The translations under genes and the position numbers were made by a program. Source: Chryseobacterium gleum (lineage in GTDB: Bacteria; Bacteroidota; Bacteroidia; Flavobacteriales_D; Crocinitomicaceae). From it: DNA of 64,000 nucleotides. The notes beneath the pieces are model-generated. The model was not told the origin of the DNA, did no database searches, and saw only the letters and a program-made list of their open reading frames with translations. The DNA lies in assembly GCA_945862165.1 (NCBI GenBank), contig CAMAXI010000005.1:124001-188000 (forward strand), read 5' to 3'. Shown piece by piece: positions 1-9,431 of this stretch (position 1 is its first letter; every line of letters starts with the position of its first letter).

Positions 1-1
1 T

Positions 2-3001
2 GAATTTAAAAAAATGCACAATCTATCTTTGGAAAATTCAGATCTGGATACATTTGAGGCTAAAAATGAATACGTTTACCAATGTTTAATCGCACATAAT
101 TATCCAATTTCAGAAGTATCGATTATTGGAAATTTCCATCACCATCGCTTTTTGTTGGTGAAAGAATTGGAAGAACTGCAAACACAAGTTCCCAGCGAAT
201 TAGTTCAATCCTTACTTGGAGAAGAAAGCGCTACATCCTTCCGGAATATTACATTGGATCCCGGAAATATTACTCCTTTAGATCGGGATCAACAATCTGT
301 AATTCAACAACTTGCGTCGCATAATTTAGTGGTGGAAGGTCCTCCAGGAACAGGGAAATCGGAACTGATAACAAATATTTTAGGAAAACGTCTAACGTCA
401 AATGCAAGTCAATTAGTTGTTTCAGAAAAGAAAACGGCCTTGGATGTAATCGCAAAAAAATTAGCGAAAAACGGATTAGATCCTTACATATTTGTACTCA
501 CTAGTGAAACGCGTGCAAAAGATTTGGTTTCGCAGCTGATAAGTACCTGGAAATTATTGGAAAACAACCTAGAAGAGGTTCGTCCACCAATGTATGTCGG
601 ACAACAAAAAAGGGCAAACCTGCAACTTTTATTGGATAAATTAACCGCCAAGGAACTGATTGGTGGGATTTCATATAGTGCGTTTTTGGGAATGCTTACT
701 GGTAAAGATCTCGAATCGGTACCATACGTTTCCAATGTCCCATCCCTTAAAGATTGGTTGCAGGAAATAGAAGTAATTAAGGAATTTTACGCACAACAAC
801 CCAGGACACATGCCTTGAAGTCATTTCAAAAGACCTGTTTCGATTCAAGCGTTCGTTTGGATGAGGTAATCGCTTCATTTATAATGGATAGTACTTTTTT
901 ATACGCTACATTTGGTGTCACGTGTATCGCGGAAGTGGAAGAACTACTTTCAGAGGTAATTTATGCGCAAATCATCGAGAATGAAGTTGTTAAAAAACAA
1001 TATAGACTTTTTGAAAAAGATCCATTGCGAAAAAAGTTCAAGAAACTGTACCTAGAAATTCAAAAAAAGCAGAAAGAACAAAGATTGTTAGAACCTGAAA
1101 TGGCTTTATGGAAACTGTTTCCAACGGAATTACAATTAAAAACATGGGAAACTAATCTAACTACTGGTTCTTGGTGGACCCGCAGAATAACTAGAAAACA
1201 AATTTTATTAAATCTCCAAGATACCACCCTACCAGTTTTGGAGCTTCTTCAGAGCGCAAAAAAATACCTACAAGTAACTGCAGAATTAACTAAATTGGAA
1301 ATGGATTGTTTGAATTTAGGGGTTCAACCGATAACTTCCGAATTAGAAAGTATCTATGCATGGGTCATCCAATGGGAAAGTAGTGAAAGTTCAAAACTAA
1401 AAAGAGCCGCAAAACATTCGGTCGAATACCGTGTTCAATTAGTAGAGCATAACCACCGAATTAAACAATTTATTCAAAAAGCACGTACGTATTTTATACT
1501 TTCTCCTGAAGCATCTTTAATAGATTTTGGTCAACATATCCGCGATAATTATACAAATTTACTTTCTTTTTCAGGGTATTTGAAGCAACTTTCTTCGGCG
1601 ATGTATGGCTCCATACAATTCGCTCATTCTTTTGAAACACTAGAAAAGATTGTCTTAAAAGCACACCTTATTCAATTAGAGAACTTATTTCCTGTTTTAC
1701 GCACTTTTTCAGGAGAGGAATTAGGACGAAAATTGGATACAATTATTCAAAGTGAACACGAAGATAATCAAGCGTTTGTTTCTTTTATTCATGCGCACCG
1801 AGCAGCGCGTTTTCATGCGTTTCATCGTATCCTACAAACACCGAGCAACAAATTAGTTCCAAGTGATAAAGAATTAAAGGCACGGTTAAAAAAAGGAAAG
1901 TCCTTGTTAGTCAAAGAATTCGCTAAAACGAGACATACCAACTCCATACGCGAACTACTAAATTCAGACGCTAAAGCATGGATAGAACTTTTAATACCAA
2001 TTTGGTTATGTACACCCGGACAGGTGGCTAAATCGTTTCCAATGGCATCTTCATTCTTTGAATTAGTGATTTTTGATGAGGCGAGTCAATTACCCTTAAC
2101 GCATGCATTAGGAGCATTACAAAGAAGTGCGCGCTCATTGGTATGTGGAGATAGCAAACAGATGGCGCCAGGTAGTTATTTTTCTAAAAAGTCGGAGCAA
2201 ATAGATCTATTGCATCATGCTTCGTATTATTGGAAAACTGCAACGTTAACACACCATTACCGAAGTCAGCATCCGGCGTTGATTGCATTTTCAAATAAAC
2301 ATTTTTATCAAAACAAATTACTCGCCTATCCAACAGCTTTAAGAAATGAGTATCCGATTCGATTACACTTTTGTCCCGAAGGAGTATTTGTCCAGCGTAA
2401 AAATGAGGTAGAAGCAGAGAAAATTGCCAGGGCAATTGAAAAACAATTATTGATTGCATCCGATTCGATTGGGGTAGTGGCATTCTCTCAGGAACAATTA
2501 AGTTGTATTTGGGAATATTTGTCATCCGAAGCGCAAGAAAAAATAAGTGAAAACTTGGACACCGGAAAAGGATTTTTCAAAACATTAGAACAAGTGCAGG
2601 GGGAAGAATGCGAACATCTATTCATTTCTATTGCTTACGGAAAAAATGAAGCCGGTAAATTTCAATTGCGTATGGGTCCACTTAATCGTCGCAATGGTTA
2701 CCGACGACTCAATGTATTATTCACTCGTGCGCAAAAAATGATACACCTGTTTACTTCCGTTAAAGCAAGTGATTTTCCAATTACGGATAATGAATCCATC
2801 CAATTGTTACGTTTATACTTACAAGATGCAGCGCAAACCAAAGTAGAAAACGTGCAGGATTTTCCCTATGCGTTGACGCCAAGTTTTGAGAAAGATAAGC
2901 AGATAAAATTTGATTCGATTTATGATACGTTGAATCAAGCAGATGAATTATTAAATTTTCATCAGGTGATGCAAAATCGGGGTTGGTTGATTTGGTATTA
3001 A
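2..3001 (+). CDS. SF1 DNA/RNA helicase (Dna2/NAM7-like AAA domain), 5' end outside window
   Basis: ATP-dependent superfamily 1 helicase. The reading frame is open to the left edge. The first ATG is at 14, but residues before the Walker A motif already resemble the middle of longer family members, so the gene very likely starts upstream and this is its C-terminal ~1000 residues. Counted from that ATG, Walker A is GPPGTGKS at 109-116. Later come the Walker B-like IFDEASQLP, CGDSKQMAPG (motif III region), HYRSQHP (motif IV), EQVQGEE (motif V) and LNVLFTRAQ (motif VI), all in the usual order. The long insert between motifs I and II is charged and helical. No nuclease domain is evident after motif VI. 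Family members act in repair or RNA metabolism; the exact role is unknown. Confidence 0.85.
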   Translation, partial: EFKKMHNLSLENSDLDTFEAKNEYVYQCLIAHNYPISEVSIIGNFHHHRFLLVKELEELQTQVPSELVQSLLGEESATSFRNITLDPGNITPLDRDQQSVIQQLASHNLVVEGPPGTGKSELITNILGKRLTSNASQLVVSEKKTALDVIAKKLAKNGLDPYIFVLTSETRAKDLVSQLISTWKLLENNLEEVRPPMYVGQQKRANLQLLLDKLTAKELIGGISYSAFLGMLTGKDLESVPYVSNVPSLKDWLQEIEVIKEFYAQQPRTHALKSFQKTCFDSSVRLDEVIASFIMDSTFLYATFGVTCIAEVEELLSEVIYAQIIENEVVKKQYRLFEKDPLRKKFKKLYLEIQKKQKEQRLLEPEMALWKLFPTELQLKTWETNLTTGSWWTRRITRKQILLNLQDTTLPVLELLQSAKKYLQVTAELTKLEMDCLNLGVQPITSELESIYAWVIQWESSESSKLKRAAKHSVEYRVQLVEHNHRIKQFIQKARTYFILSPEASLIDFGQHIRDNYTNLLSFSGYLKQLSSAMYGSIQFAHSFETLEKIVLKAHLIQLENLFPVLRTFSGEELGRKLDTIIQSEHEDNQAFVSFIHAHRAARFHAFHRILQTPSNKLVPSDKELKARLKKGKSLLVKEFAKTRHTNSIRELLNSDAKAWIELLIPIWLCTPGQVAKSFPMASSFFELVIFDEASQLPLTHALGALQRSARSLVCGDSKQMAPGSYFSKKSEQIDLLHHASYYWKTATLTHHYRSQHPALIAFSNKHFYQNKLLAYPTALRNEYPIRLHFCPEGVFVQRKNEVEAEKIARAIEKQLLIASDSIGVVAFSQEQLSCIWEYLSSEAQEKISENLDTGKGFFKTLEQVQGEECEHLFISIAYGKNEAGKFQLRMGPLNRRNGYRRLNVLFTRAQKMIHLFTSVKASDFPITDNESIQLLRLYLQDAAQTKVENVQDFPYALTPSFEKDKQIKFDSIYDTLNQADELLNFHQVMQNRGWLIWY

Positions 3002-3096
3002 TGTTAGTTTAATCATTGTAAATCATTTGTTTACGCTTTATTTAAAATATTTTTAAAATAATTCTGTATTTCTAATTCAAAATGCAAAGAATTAAA

Positions 3097-3104
3097 TACA
3101 TTTG
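3097..3104 (+). promoter_or_regulatory. putative -7 box (TACATTTG) for kup
   Basis: TACATTTG fits the Bacteroidota -7 consensus TAnnTTTG and lies 25 bases before the kup start codon in an otherwise AT-rich gap. No convincing -33 TTTG box is seen at the usual spacing, so this rests on motif and position only. Confidence 0.4.
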
Positions 3105-3129
3105 ATGTCCAATTCTTATATTTTTTGAA

Positions 3130-5094
3130 ATGAGTTCAGAGCATAAAACCAAACTTACCGCTGCAGGTGTATTGATAACCATCGGGATAGTTTTTGGTGA
3201 CATAGGTACCTCTCCATTGTATGTTTTTCAAGCAATTACAAGTCAAGGTAAAAATTTATCCGAAGGCTTAGTTTTAGGAGGTTTATCCGCAGTAATTTGG
3301 ACACTTTTACTACTAGCAACCATCAAATATGTGTACTTCGCGCTTAATGCGGATAACAAAGGAGAAGGTGGGATTTTCGCGCTTTATGCTCTTTTAAAAG
3401 ATAAGAAAGCCAAATGGATAATCGTTCCGACCTTGATTGGTTGTGCATCCTTAATGGCGGATGGATTTATTACGCCAGCCATTTCGATTTCATCCGCAGT
3501 GGAAGGTTTAGCAAATATTAATCCGGATCTGCCAATTATGCAAATTATCATTGGAATTATCTTTGCACTTTTTGCGATTCAACAGTTTGGAACAGTGATT
3601 ATTGGTAAGGTATTTGGTCCAATTATGTTGGTTTGGTTTGGATTCTTATTGTATTTAGGCTTAACGCATTTATCTGCAAATCCGACGGTGTTAAAAGCAC
3701 TAAACCCTTGGTGGGCTTATAATTTAATTGTGAATGTTCCTGGTGGATTTTGGGTTTTAGGCGCTGTTTTCTTATGTACCACAGGAGCGGAAGCACTATA
3801 CTCCGATTTAGGACACTGTGGCAAAGGAAATATTCGTATTAGTTGGGGAATGATGAGTATTGTTTTGGTAATTCATTATTTGGGACAAGCTGCTTTGGCT
3901 TTAACTCCTGGATTTCATTTGTTACCAAATCAAACTATTTTCTATGCAATGGTACCGAAAGACATGCTGATTTTTGCGGTGACGATAGCAACTGCTGCTA
4001 CTATCATTGCTTCTCAGGCTTTAATCACTGGTATTTTTACGCTAATGAATGAGGCCATTAAATTGAAATTGTGGACAAACTTAAAAGTGAAATATCCAAC
4101 AGATCACCAAGGACAAATATACATTCCATTCATCAATGGTGTTTTGTTAGTTGGTTGTTTACTAGTACTATGGAAATTCCCAACGTCTTCCCAAATGGAA
4201 GCTTCCTATGGATTGGCAATCACCATTAATATGATTATGACATCGGTATTACTTATTTTAATGTTGTATATCCGTTATCCAAAATCAAAGGCTATTTTCA
4301 CCTTAATTTTTGCTGTTTTCTTTGTGGTTGAAGGTGTCTTTTTATTCTCAAATATTCACAAAATTCCTGAAGGTGGTTGGTTTACCTTAGTATTAGCAAT
4401 TTTATTTTTCTCTGCACTTTATTTGTTTTACAAAGCAAGACAACTACGTGCAAACATTACGGAATATATCCCAATGTCGCGTGTTGTGAATAAACTGGAG
4501 AAAGTACGTTTGGATGATAAAATCCCATATGAGGCAACGAACCTTGTTTATCCTACTCGTAGTGTGAGTCCTGCGAAACTAGATTCTACCGTTTATTATT
4601 CTCTATTTAAAAAACGCCCACGTAGAGCAGATATTGTTTGGTTTTTACATGTGGAGATAAAAGCAGATCCTTGGGGAGTTGATTATTCTGTTAATGAAAT
4701 TATAGACAAACATTGCTACCACGTTTCTTTACAACTTGGATTCAAAGAAGAACACCGAATTGAGTATATGATTCGAAAAATTCACGATCACATGGTACAA
4801 AAAGGCGAGATTGAAGGCAAAAGTATCTTCGATTGTGTCCGAGATGATATGGAAAATCCAGATTTTAAATTTGTTGTTTTAAGTTCCCGTGTAGCAACAG
4901 ATAATAAGCTTACCACCTTCCAAATTATTTGTGTGAAAGCATATCGCTTCATTAAGTCTACCGGTTTAAAAGCAGCAGAAGATTTTGGATTAGACAAAAC
5001 AAACGTAATGGAAGAATATGTTCCAATTAATGTTACCAAACAATACCAACAAGAAATGCACGAAGAATTTGAAAATTATTCGTCTAAGTTCTAA
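3130..5094 (+). CDS. kup: KUP-family potassium uptake permease
   Basis: Inner-membrane potassium transporter, probably K+/H+ symport. The 654-residue length fits the family. The N terminus carries the signature GDIGTSPLYV at residues 23-32, in the first membrane helix. About twelve hydrophobic segments follow up to about residue 440, and a soluble C-terminal domain of about 210 residues completes the typical KUP layout. The start ATG follows a short AT-rich leader. prfB begins 24 bases after its stop codon, so the two may share a transcript. It has no companion regulator such as a TrkA-N domain protein in the window. The family assignment is secure; kinetics and regulation cannot be read from the sequence. 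Confidence 0.95.
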   Translation: MSSEHKTKLTAAGVLITIGIVFGDIGTSPLYVFQAITSQGKNLSEGLVLGGLSAVIWTLLLLATIKYVYFALNADNKGEGGIFALYALLKDKKAKWIIVPTLIGCASLMADGFITPAISISSAVEGLANINPDLPIMQIIIGIIFALFAIQQFGTVIIGKVFGPIMLVWFGFLLYLGLTHLSANPTVLKALNPWWAYNLIVNVPGGFWVLGAVFLCTTGAEALYSDLGHCGKGNIRISWGMMSIVLVIHYLGQAALALTPGFHLLPNQTIFYAMVPKDMLIFAVTIATAATIIASQALITGIFTLMNEAIKLKLWTNLKVKYPTDHQGQIYIPFINGVLLVGCLLVLWKFPTSSQMEASYGLAITINMIMTSVLLILMLYIRYPKSKAIFTLIFAVFFVVEGVFLFSNIHKIPEGGWFTLVLAILFFSALYLFYKARQLRANITEYIPMSRVVNKLEKVRLDDKIPYEATNLVYPTRSVSPAKLDSTVYYSLFKKRPRRADIVWFLHVEIKADPWGVDYSVNEIIDKHCYHVSLQLGFKEEHRIEYMIRKIHDHMVQKGEIEGKSIFDCVRDDMENPDFKFVVLSSRVATDNKLTTFQIICVKAYRFIKSTGLKAAEDFGLDKTNVMEEYVPINVTKQYQQEMHEEFENYSSKF

Positions 5095-5118
5095 TTTTAA
5101 ACGTTCCTAATTAATAAA

Positions 5119-6204
5119 ATGGTTAACCAAGATCAAATAAAAGAATTACATACACGTATACAAGCAATTTCCAATTACCTAAAAATTACAGAAAAAAAGG
5201 TACAACTGCAGGAAGCAGAATTAAAATCACAAGATCCTTCTTTTTGGGATGACCCTAAAAAAGCAGAAACGGAAATGAAAAATATCCGTTCGCTTAAATA
5301 TTGGATTACAACCTACGAAGAACTCGCGTCAGCCGCGGAAGATTTAGAGGTGTTATTAGATTTTTTTAAAGATGGGGAGGCTACTGAACCAGAATTAGAT
5401 GCATCACATTCCGATTTAAAAACGAAAGTGGAAGAATTGGAATTGAAGAACATGCTTTCCGGGGAAGAAGACCAATTAAGCGCGGTACTTCAAATTACTT
5501 CTGGTGCTGGAGGAACTGAAAGTTGTGATTGGGCTTCTATGTTAATGCGTATGTACATGATGTGGGGACAAAAAAACGGCTATAAACTGAAAGAATTAAA
5601 CTACCAAGAAGGAGATGTTGCTGGTATTAAAACGGTAACCATTGAGTTTGAAGGTGATTTTGCGTTTGGCTATTTGAAAGGTGAAAATGGGGTGCATCGT
5701 TTGGTACGTATTTCTCCTTTTGATTCAAACGCTAAACGTCATACATCCTTTGCTTCGGTGTATGTGTATCCATTGGTAGACGATACGATTGAAATTTATA
5801 TAAATCCTGCAGATATTAGTTTTGAAACCATGCGTGCGAGTGGTGCCGGTGGACAAAATGTAAATAAGGTAGAAACGGCGGTTCGATTACGTCACGCGCC
5901 TTCAGGTATAATCATTGAAAACTCGGAATCTCGTTCGCAATTAGCCAACAAAGAAAAAGCAATGCAATTATTACGTTCGCAATTATACGAGTTAGAATTA
6001 CGCGCACGTATGGAGAAACGGAATGAAATTGAGGCAAACAAAAAGAAAATCGAATGGGGTTCTCAAATTCGAAACTATGTCATGCATCCCTATAAATTAG
6101 TCAAAGACGTACGTACAGGTTATGAATCTGGAAATGTGGAAGCAATTATGGATGGTGAAATTAATGAGTTCTTGAAGTCGTATTTGATGACGTACGGGAA
6201 TTAA
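5119..6204 (+). CDS. prfB: peptide chain release factor 2, uninterrupted frame
   Basis: Class I release factor that reads UGA and UAA stop codons and triggers peptidyl-tRNA hydrolysis on the ribosome. At 361 residues it is full length. It has the RF2 tripeptide SPF at 199-201 (stop-codon recognition) and GGQ at 244-246 (catalysis) within [15 protein letters not shown]2 genes of many bacteria need a programmed +1 frameshift at an in-frame UGA near codon 26. Here the equivalent stretch (residues 16-26, [11 protein letters not shown]) is read straight through from the ATG at 5119 with no internal stop, so the autoregulatory frameshift is absent. The neighbour on the plus strand is kup; a convergent esterase gene ends 2 bases past its stop. 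Confidence 0.96.
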   Translation: MVNQDQIKELHTRIQAISNYLKITEKKVQLQEAELKSQDPSFWDDPKKAETEMKNIRSLKYWITTYEELASAAEDLEVLLDFFKDGEATEPELDASHSDLKTKVEELELKNMLSGEEDQLSAVLQITSGAGGTESCDWASMLMRMYMMWGQKNGYKLKELNYQEGDVAGIKTVTIEFEGDFAFGYLKGENGVHRLVRISPFDSNAKRHTSFASVYVYPLVDDTIEIYINPADISFETMRASGAGGQNVNKVETAVRLRHAPSGIIIENSESRSQLANKEKAMQLLRSQLYELELRARMEKRNEIEANKKKIEWGSQIRNYVMHPYKLVKDVRTGYESGNVEAIMDGEINEFLKSYLMTYGN

Positions 6205-6206
6205 TT

Positions 6207-6968
6207 TTATCGAATAATAAATCCTAATACCTTTTCTATAAATTCATCTGGTTGTTCGGAATGTACCCAATGGCCAGCGTTCTCTATCGTTTCAAGTGTT
6301 GCATCCGGAAATATTTCTTCAATAGCATCCCAATCTTCATCGAGTATATAGTTCGACATGGCACCACGCAAAAATAGGGTAGGTGTCCAAACTTCTATGT
6401 TCGGTATTGGTGCCAAGATTTCTTCCATTTCGCGTTCGAGCACATCTACATTCATGCGCCATGCCAATTTCCCTTTTTCCACCCAATATAAATTTTTGAG
6501 TAGAAATTGTCGAACACCATACGAATCGACAAAAGGGATCATCGCTTGTTCCGCTACTGAACGAGAAGAAATAGTAGTTAAATCGAGGGATTTAATGCCT
6601 TTGATAATTTCATTGTGGTGCATTGGATATTGCTTGATTCCAATATCGACAATAACCATTTTTTCCAAACGAGTTGGGTATTTTTGGGAATAATACATGG
6701 CTGTTTTACCTCCCATTGAATGACCAATTAACGTGAATTGATCTATTCCAAGATGAATAATTAAACGTTCTAAATCGTCTGCTAAATGTTCATACGTGAA
6801 ATCTTCTGACCAAGGCGAATGTCCATGATTACGTTGATCTACCAAAATTACGCGATAATATTCTCCTAATTTTTTAGCGTGTGTTTGCCAATTATCGGAT
6901 GTACCGAAAAGTCCATGAAGGATAACTAAAGGTTTACCCTCGCCTAATTCTTTATAGTGTAATAGCAT
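6207..6968 (-). CDS. alpha/beta hydrolase, YbfF-like esterase
   Basis: Cytoplasmic alpha/beta-fold hydrolase of 253 residues. The oxyanion-loop motif LHGLFGTSDNW starts at residue 18. VDQRNHGHS at 43-51 is a family signature. The nucleophile elbow GHSMGG places the catalytic serine at residue 84, and the catalytic histidine is in NAGHWVHSEQP near the C terminus. The pattern matches the YbfF-type esterases that act on short acyl esters or acyl-CoA. There is no signal peptide. It lies 15 bases downstream of gpmI on the same strand and is probably cotranscribed with it. The true substrate cannot be predicted. Confidence 0.85.
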   Translation of the reverse strand: MLLHYKELGEGKPLVILHGLFGTSDNWQTHAKKLGEYYRVILVDQRNHGHSPWSEDFTYEHLADDLERLIIHLGIDQFTLIGHSMGGKTAMYYSQKYPTRLEKMVIVDIGIKQYPMHHNEIIKGIKSLDLTTISSRSVAEQAMIPFVDSYGVRQFLLKNLYWVEKGKLAWRMNVDVLEREMEEILAPIPNIEVWTPTLFLRGAMSNYILDEDWDAIEEIFPDATLETIENAGHWVHSEQPDEFIEKVLGFIIR

Positions 6969-6983
6969 ATTCTAATTCATCCT

Positions 6984-8501
6984 TCATTTAACCAAATTTC
7001 GCCCTGTCATTTCAAGCGGAGTAGCAATCCCTAACCGACCCAAAATGGTTGGTGCAACATCTGCTAAAATCCCATTCTCTAACTGGACATCATCTCTGGT
7101 AACTAATACAACCGGAACAGGATTTAAGGAGTGCGCAGTATTTGGTGTCCCATCCGCATTAAGCGCAAAATCTGCATTCCCATGGTCTGCTATGACTAAA
7201 AATTCATACCCTAATGCTTTTCCTGTAGTTATTACTTCCCCCAAACAAGTATCTACTGTTTCGACTGCTTTTTGAATCGCGCTGTAAACGCCTGTATGAC
7301 CTACCATGTCTGGATTTGCAAAGTTCAAACAAAAGAAATTTGGCTTGTCGTTTTGCATACTCGCAATGATTTTAGCTTTCACTTCAGGAGCACTCATTTC
7401 AGGTTGTAAATCGTAGGTTGCAACCTTTGGAGAATTGACCAAAATACGTGTTTCTTTTGGAAATACTTCCTCGCGACCTCCACTGAAAAAGAAGGTTACG
7501 TGTGGGTATTTTTCGGTTTCCGCAATACGTACTTGTGTACGATCTACTTTTGTAAGTACTTCTCCTAGTGTGTTTACTAAATTATCTTTTTCATAAATTA
7601 CGCGCACATTTTCAAACGTAGCGTCGTAACTTGTCATCGTATATAAATGAAGGTTTAATTTCTTCATTTCAAATTCTGGAAAATCTTTTTGGGTCAATGT
7701 GGATACAATTTCACGCGGTCTGTCTGTTCTAAAATTGAACGAAATAATAACATCGCCTTCTTGGATTTTAGCAATTGGCTGTCCGTTTTTAGTAATATAT
7801 GCTGGTTCGATGAATTCGTCCGTTACATTGTTAGCGTAAGAATTTTGAATCGCTTCTTCGGCAGAATTTACGGCTGTTCCTTTTCCTAAAACCAGTAAGT
7901 CATATGCTTTTTTCACGCGTTCCCAACGATTGTCGCGGTCCATGGCAAAATAACGTCCAACAACAGAAGCAATTTTCCCAGTTGTTTTTGCAAGTTCTTG
8001 TTCTAATTCTTGGATGAAATGTAAACCGCTTTTAGGATCACAATCTCTACCGTCTGTAAAAGCATGAATGAATACATTGTCAACACCCTGTTGCTTTGCC
8101 ATTTCACATAAGGCATAAATATGTGCTTGCGAACTATGCACACCTCCTTTGGAAACTAATCCAATCAAATGTATGGGAACATTCTTTTCCTTTGCAGTTT
8201 TAAACGCGTCTAATAAGGCTTCTAATTGGAAAAATTCTTTATCGCGAATGGATTTATTGATTCGGGTTAATTCTTGGTAAACAATACGTCCAGCACCGAT
8301 ATTTAAATGTCCTACTTCCGAATTACCCATCTGACCTTCAGGAAGTCCTACGTTTTCTCCACACGTTAATAAAGTAGCGGAAGGATAGTTTGCTAATAAA
8401 CCATCCATTATCGGAGTATTTGCATTGTATATTGCGTCGGATTTCGATTTGTCTCCAATTCCCCAACCATCTAAAATAATCAGTCCAATATTCTTTGTCA
8501 T
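6984..8501 (-). CDS. gpmI: 2,3-bisphosphoglycerate-independent phosphoglycerate mutase
   Basis: Glycolytic and gluconeogenic enzyme converting 3-phosphoglycerate to 2-phosphoglycerate through a phosphoserine intermediate with two Mn2+ ions. The 505 residues are typical. The metal-site aspartate is in IILDGWGIG (D11). The nucleophilic serine is S61 in MGNSEVGH. HAFTDGRDCDP and VGRYFAMDRDNRW are the substrate-binding signatures of the inserted transferase domain, and IADHGNAD near the C terminus holds further metal ligands. Its start overlaps the end of the upstream histidine kinase gene by four bases (8498-8501), implying translational coupling, which is an unusual partner for a central metabolic enzyme. 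Confidence 0.96.
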   Translation of the reverse strand: MTKNIGLIILDGWGIGDKSKSDAIYNANTPIMDGLLANYPSATLLTCGENVGLPEGQMGNSEVGHLNIGAGRIVYQELTRINKSIRDKEFFQLEALLDAFKTAKEKNVPIHLIGLVSKGGVHSSQAHIYALCEMAKQQGVDNVFIHAFTDGRDCDPKSGLHFIQELEQELAKTTGKIASVVGRYFAMDRDNRWERVKKAYDLLVLGKGTAVNSAEEAIQNSYANNVTDEFIEPAYITKNGQPIAKIQEGDVIISFNFRTDRPREIVSTLTQKDFPEFEMKKLNLHLYTMTSYDATFENVRVIYEKDNLVNTLGEVLTKVDRTQVRIAETEKYPHVTFFFSGGREEVFPKETRILVNSPKVATYDLQPEMSAPEVKAKIIASMQNDKPNFFCLNFANPDMVGHTGVYSAIQKAVETVDTCLGEVITTGKALGYEFLVIADHGNADFALNADGTPNTAHSLNPVPVVLVTRDDVQLENGILADVAPTILGRLGIATPLEMTGRNLVK

Positions 8502-9388
8502 AGTGTTATTTCAAAAATTGCACCCTTCGGGCTATTTTGTTTGTATTCAATTTTACCACCTATTATTTTAGCATATTCAGCAGCAATAAATAAACCAAGT
8601 CCAGTTCCTTTTTGCGAACGTGTTTCTTCGTTTTCTAATCGTACAAATTTATGAAAGATATCTGCTTGATTTTCTGGTGCTATACCAGGTCCGGAATCTT
8701 TCGTTCCAAATTTACTATTTTGTTTATCTCTGTATAAAAATAAGATCAATTTTTGGTGTGTTCCAGCATATTTATAGGCATTCTCAATAAGGTTGGTCAC
8801 AATGGTTTTGAGCATAAATGCATCCGTTTCAATGGAAATTTTTTCTTGTAGATCTAATACAATCCATTCTTTATCCAGACGTGTATTGTATTGTTTTGCA
8901 AGTTCGGTAAATACGGTATTCAAGTTGATCCATTCTTTGTGTGGGACAATTGTCTGATTTTCTAAGCGGGAAGCAGTTAAAATCGCTTCTACCATTTCTT
9001 CTAAGCGTTGATTTTCCAGTAGGGCTTTTTGCAATAATTCATTGCGTTTTTCTAACTCAAAATCACGCTTCATCAAGGTTTGTAAATACAACTTTGTGGA
9101 AGCCAGGGGAGTTTTGAGTTCGTGGGTAACGGACAACAAGAAATTACTTTGACGTTCATTGAGTTGTTGATCGCGCCTAATCGCTGTGCGAATTCTCCAC
9201 AAACCAACAAAAAGGATCATGAAAAACACCAATCCTTCCCCGGTAATCATAATTACCTTTTTTGTAATTATTGCATCTGTTTTACCGAGTTCTTGCGTGA
9301 GTTGAATTAAATGATACCCCCACCATGCAAACTGCAAAGCTACATAGGCAGCAAGTACATAAAAGATGACAGCGGTTTGTTTTTTCAT
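8498..9388 (-). CDS. membrane sensor histidine kinase, no response regulator beside it
   Basis: Two-component sensor kinase of 296 residues. Two hydrophobic segments (about 5-27 and 47-67) enclose a short loop of only about 20 residues, so there is little periplasmic sensing domain. The H-box FLLSVTHELKTPLAST gives the phospho-acceptor H89. The ATPase domain has an N-box with LIENAYKYA, a G1 box KDSGPGI, an F-box region DIFHKFVRLE and a G2 box GTGLGLF. No HAMP domain or receiver gene is seen next to it. It overlaps gpmI by four bases. The short sensor suggests it reads a membrane signal or uses a partner protein. Its target is unknown. Confidence 0.88.
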   Translation of the reverse strand: MKKQTAVIFYVLAAYVALQFAWWGYHLIQLTQELGKTDAIITKKVIMITGEGLVFFMILFVGLWRIRTAIRRDQQLNERQSNFLLSVTHELKTPLASTKLYLQTLMKRDFELEKRNELLQKALLENQRLEEMVEAILTASRLENQTIVPHKEWINLNTVFTELAKQYNTRLDKEWIVLDLQEKISIETDAFMLKTIVTNLIENAYKYAGTHQKLILFLYRDKQNSKFGTKDSGPGIAPENQADIFHKFVRLENEETRSQKGTGLGLFIAAEYAKIIGGKIEYKQNSPKGAIFEITL

Positions 9389-9400
9389 GGATAATTTATT

Positions 9401-9430
9401 CTTCCGTCGCTCGTCCCACGTCGCTCGTTT
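9401..9430. repeat. GC-rich dispersed repeat (CGTCGCTCGT units)
   Basis: The gap between the PurF-like gene and the kinase gene holds two closely spaced CGTCGCTCGT-type units (CCGTCGCTCGTCCCACGTCG then CTCGT). The reverse complement, ACGAGCGACG, recurs at 34935-34962 behind gcvH. The composition differs sharply from the AT-rich surroundings. The function is unknown; it could be a short mobile or structural repeat. Confidence 0.45.
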
Positions 9431-9431
9431 C

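Noticed and set aside
5119-5210. Programmed frameshift site in prfB
   Set aside because: The frame is open from the ATG through the aligned site; no in-frame TGA near codon 26.
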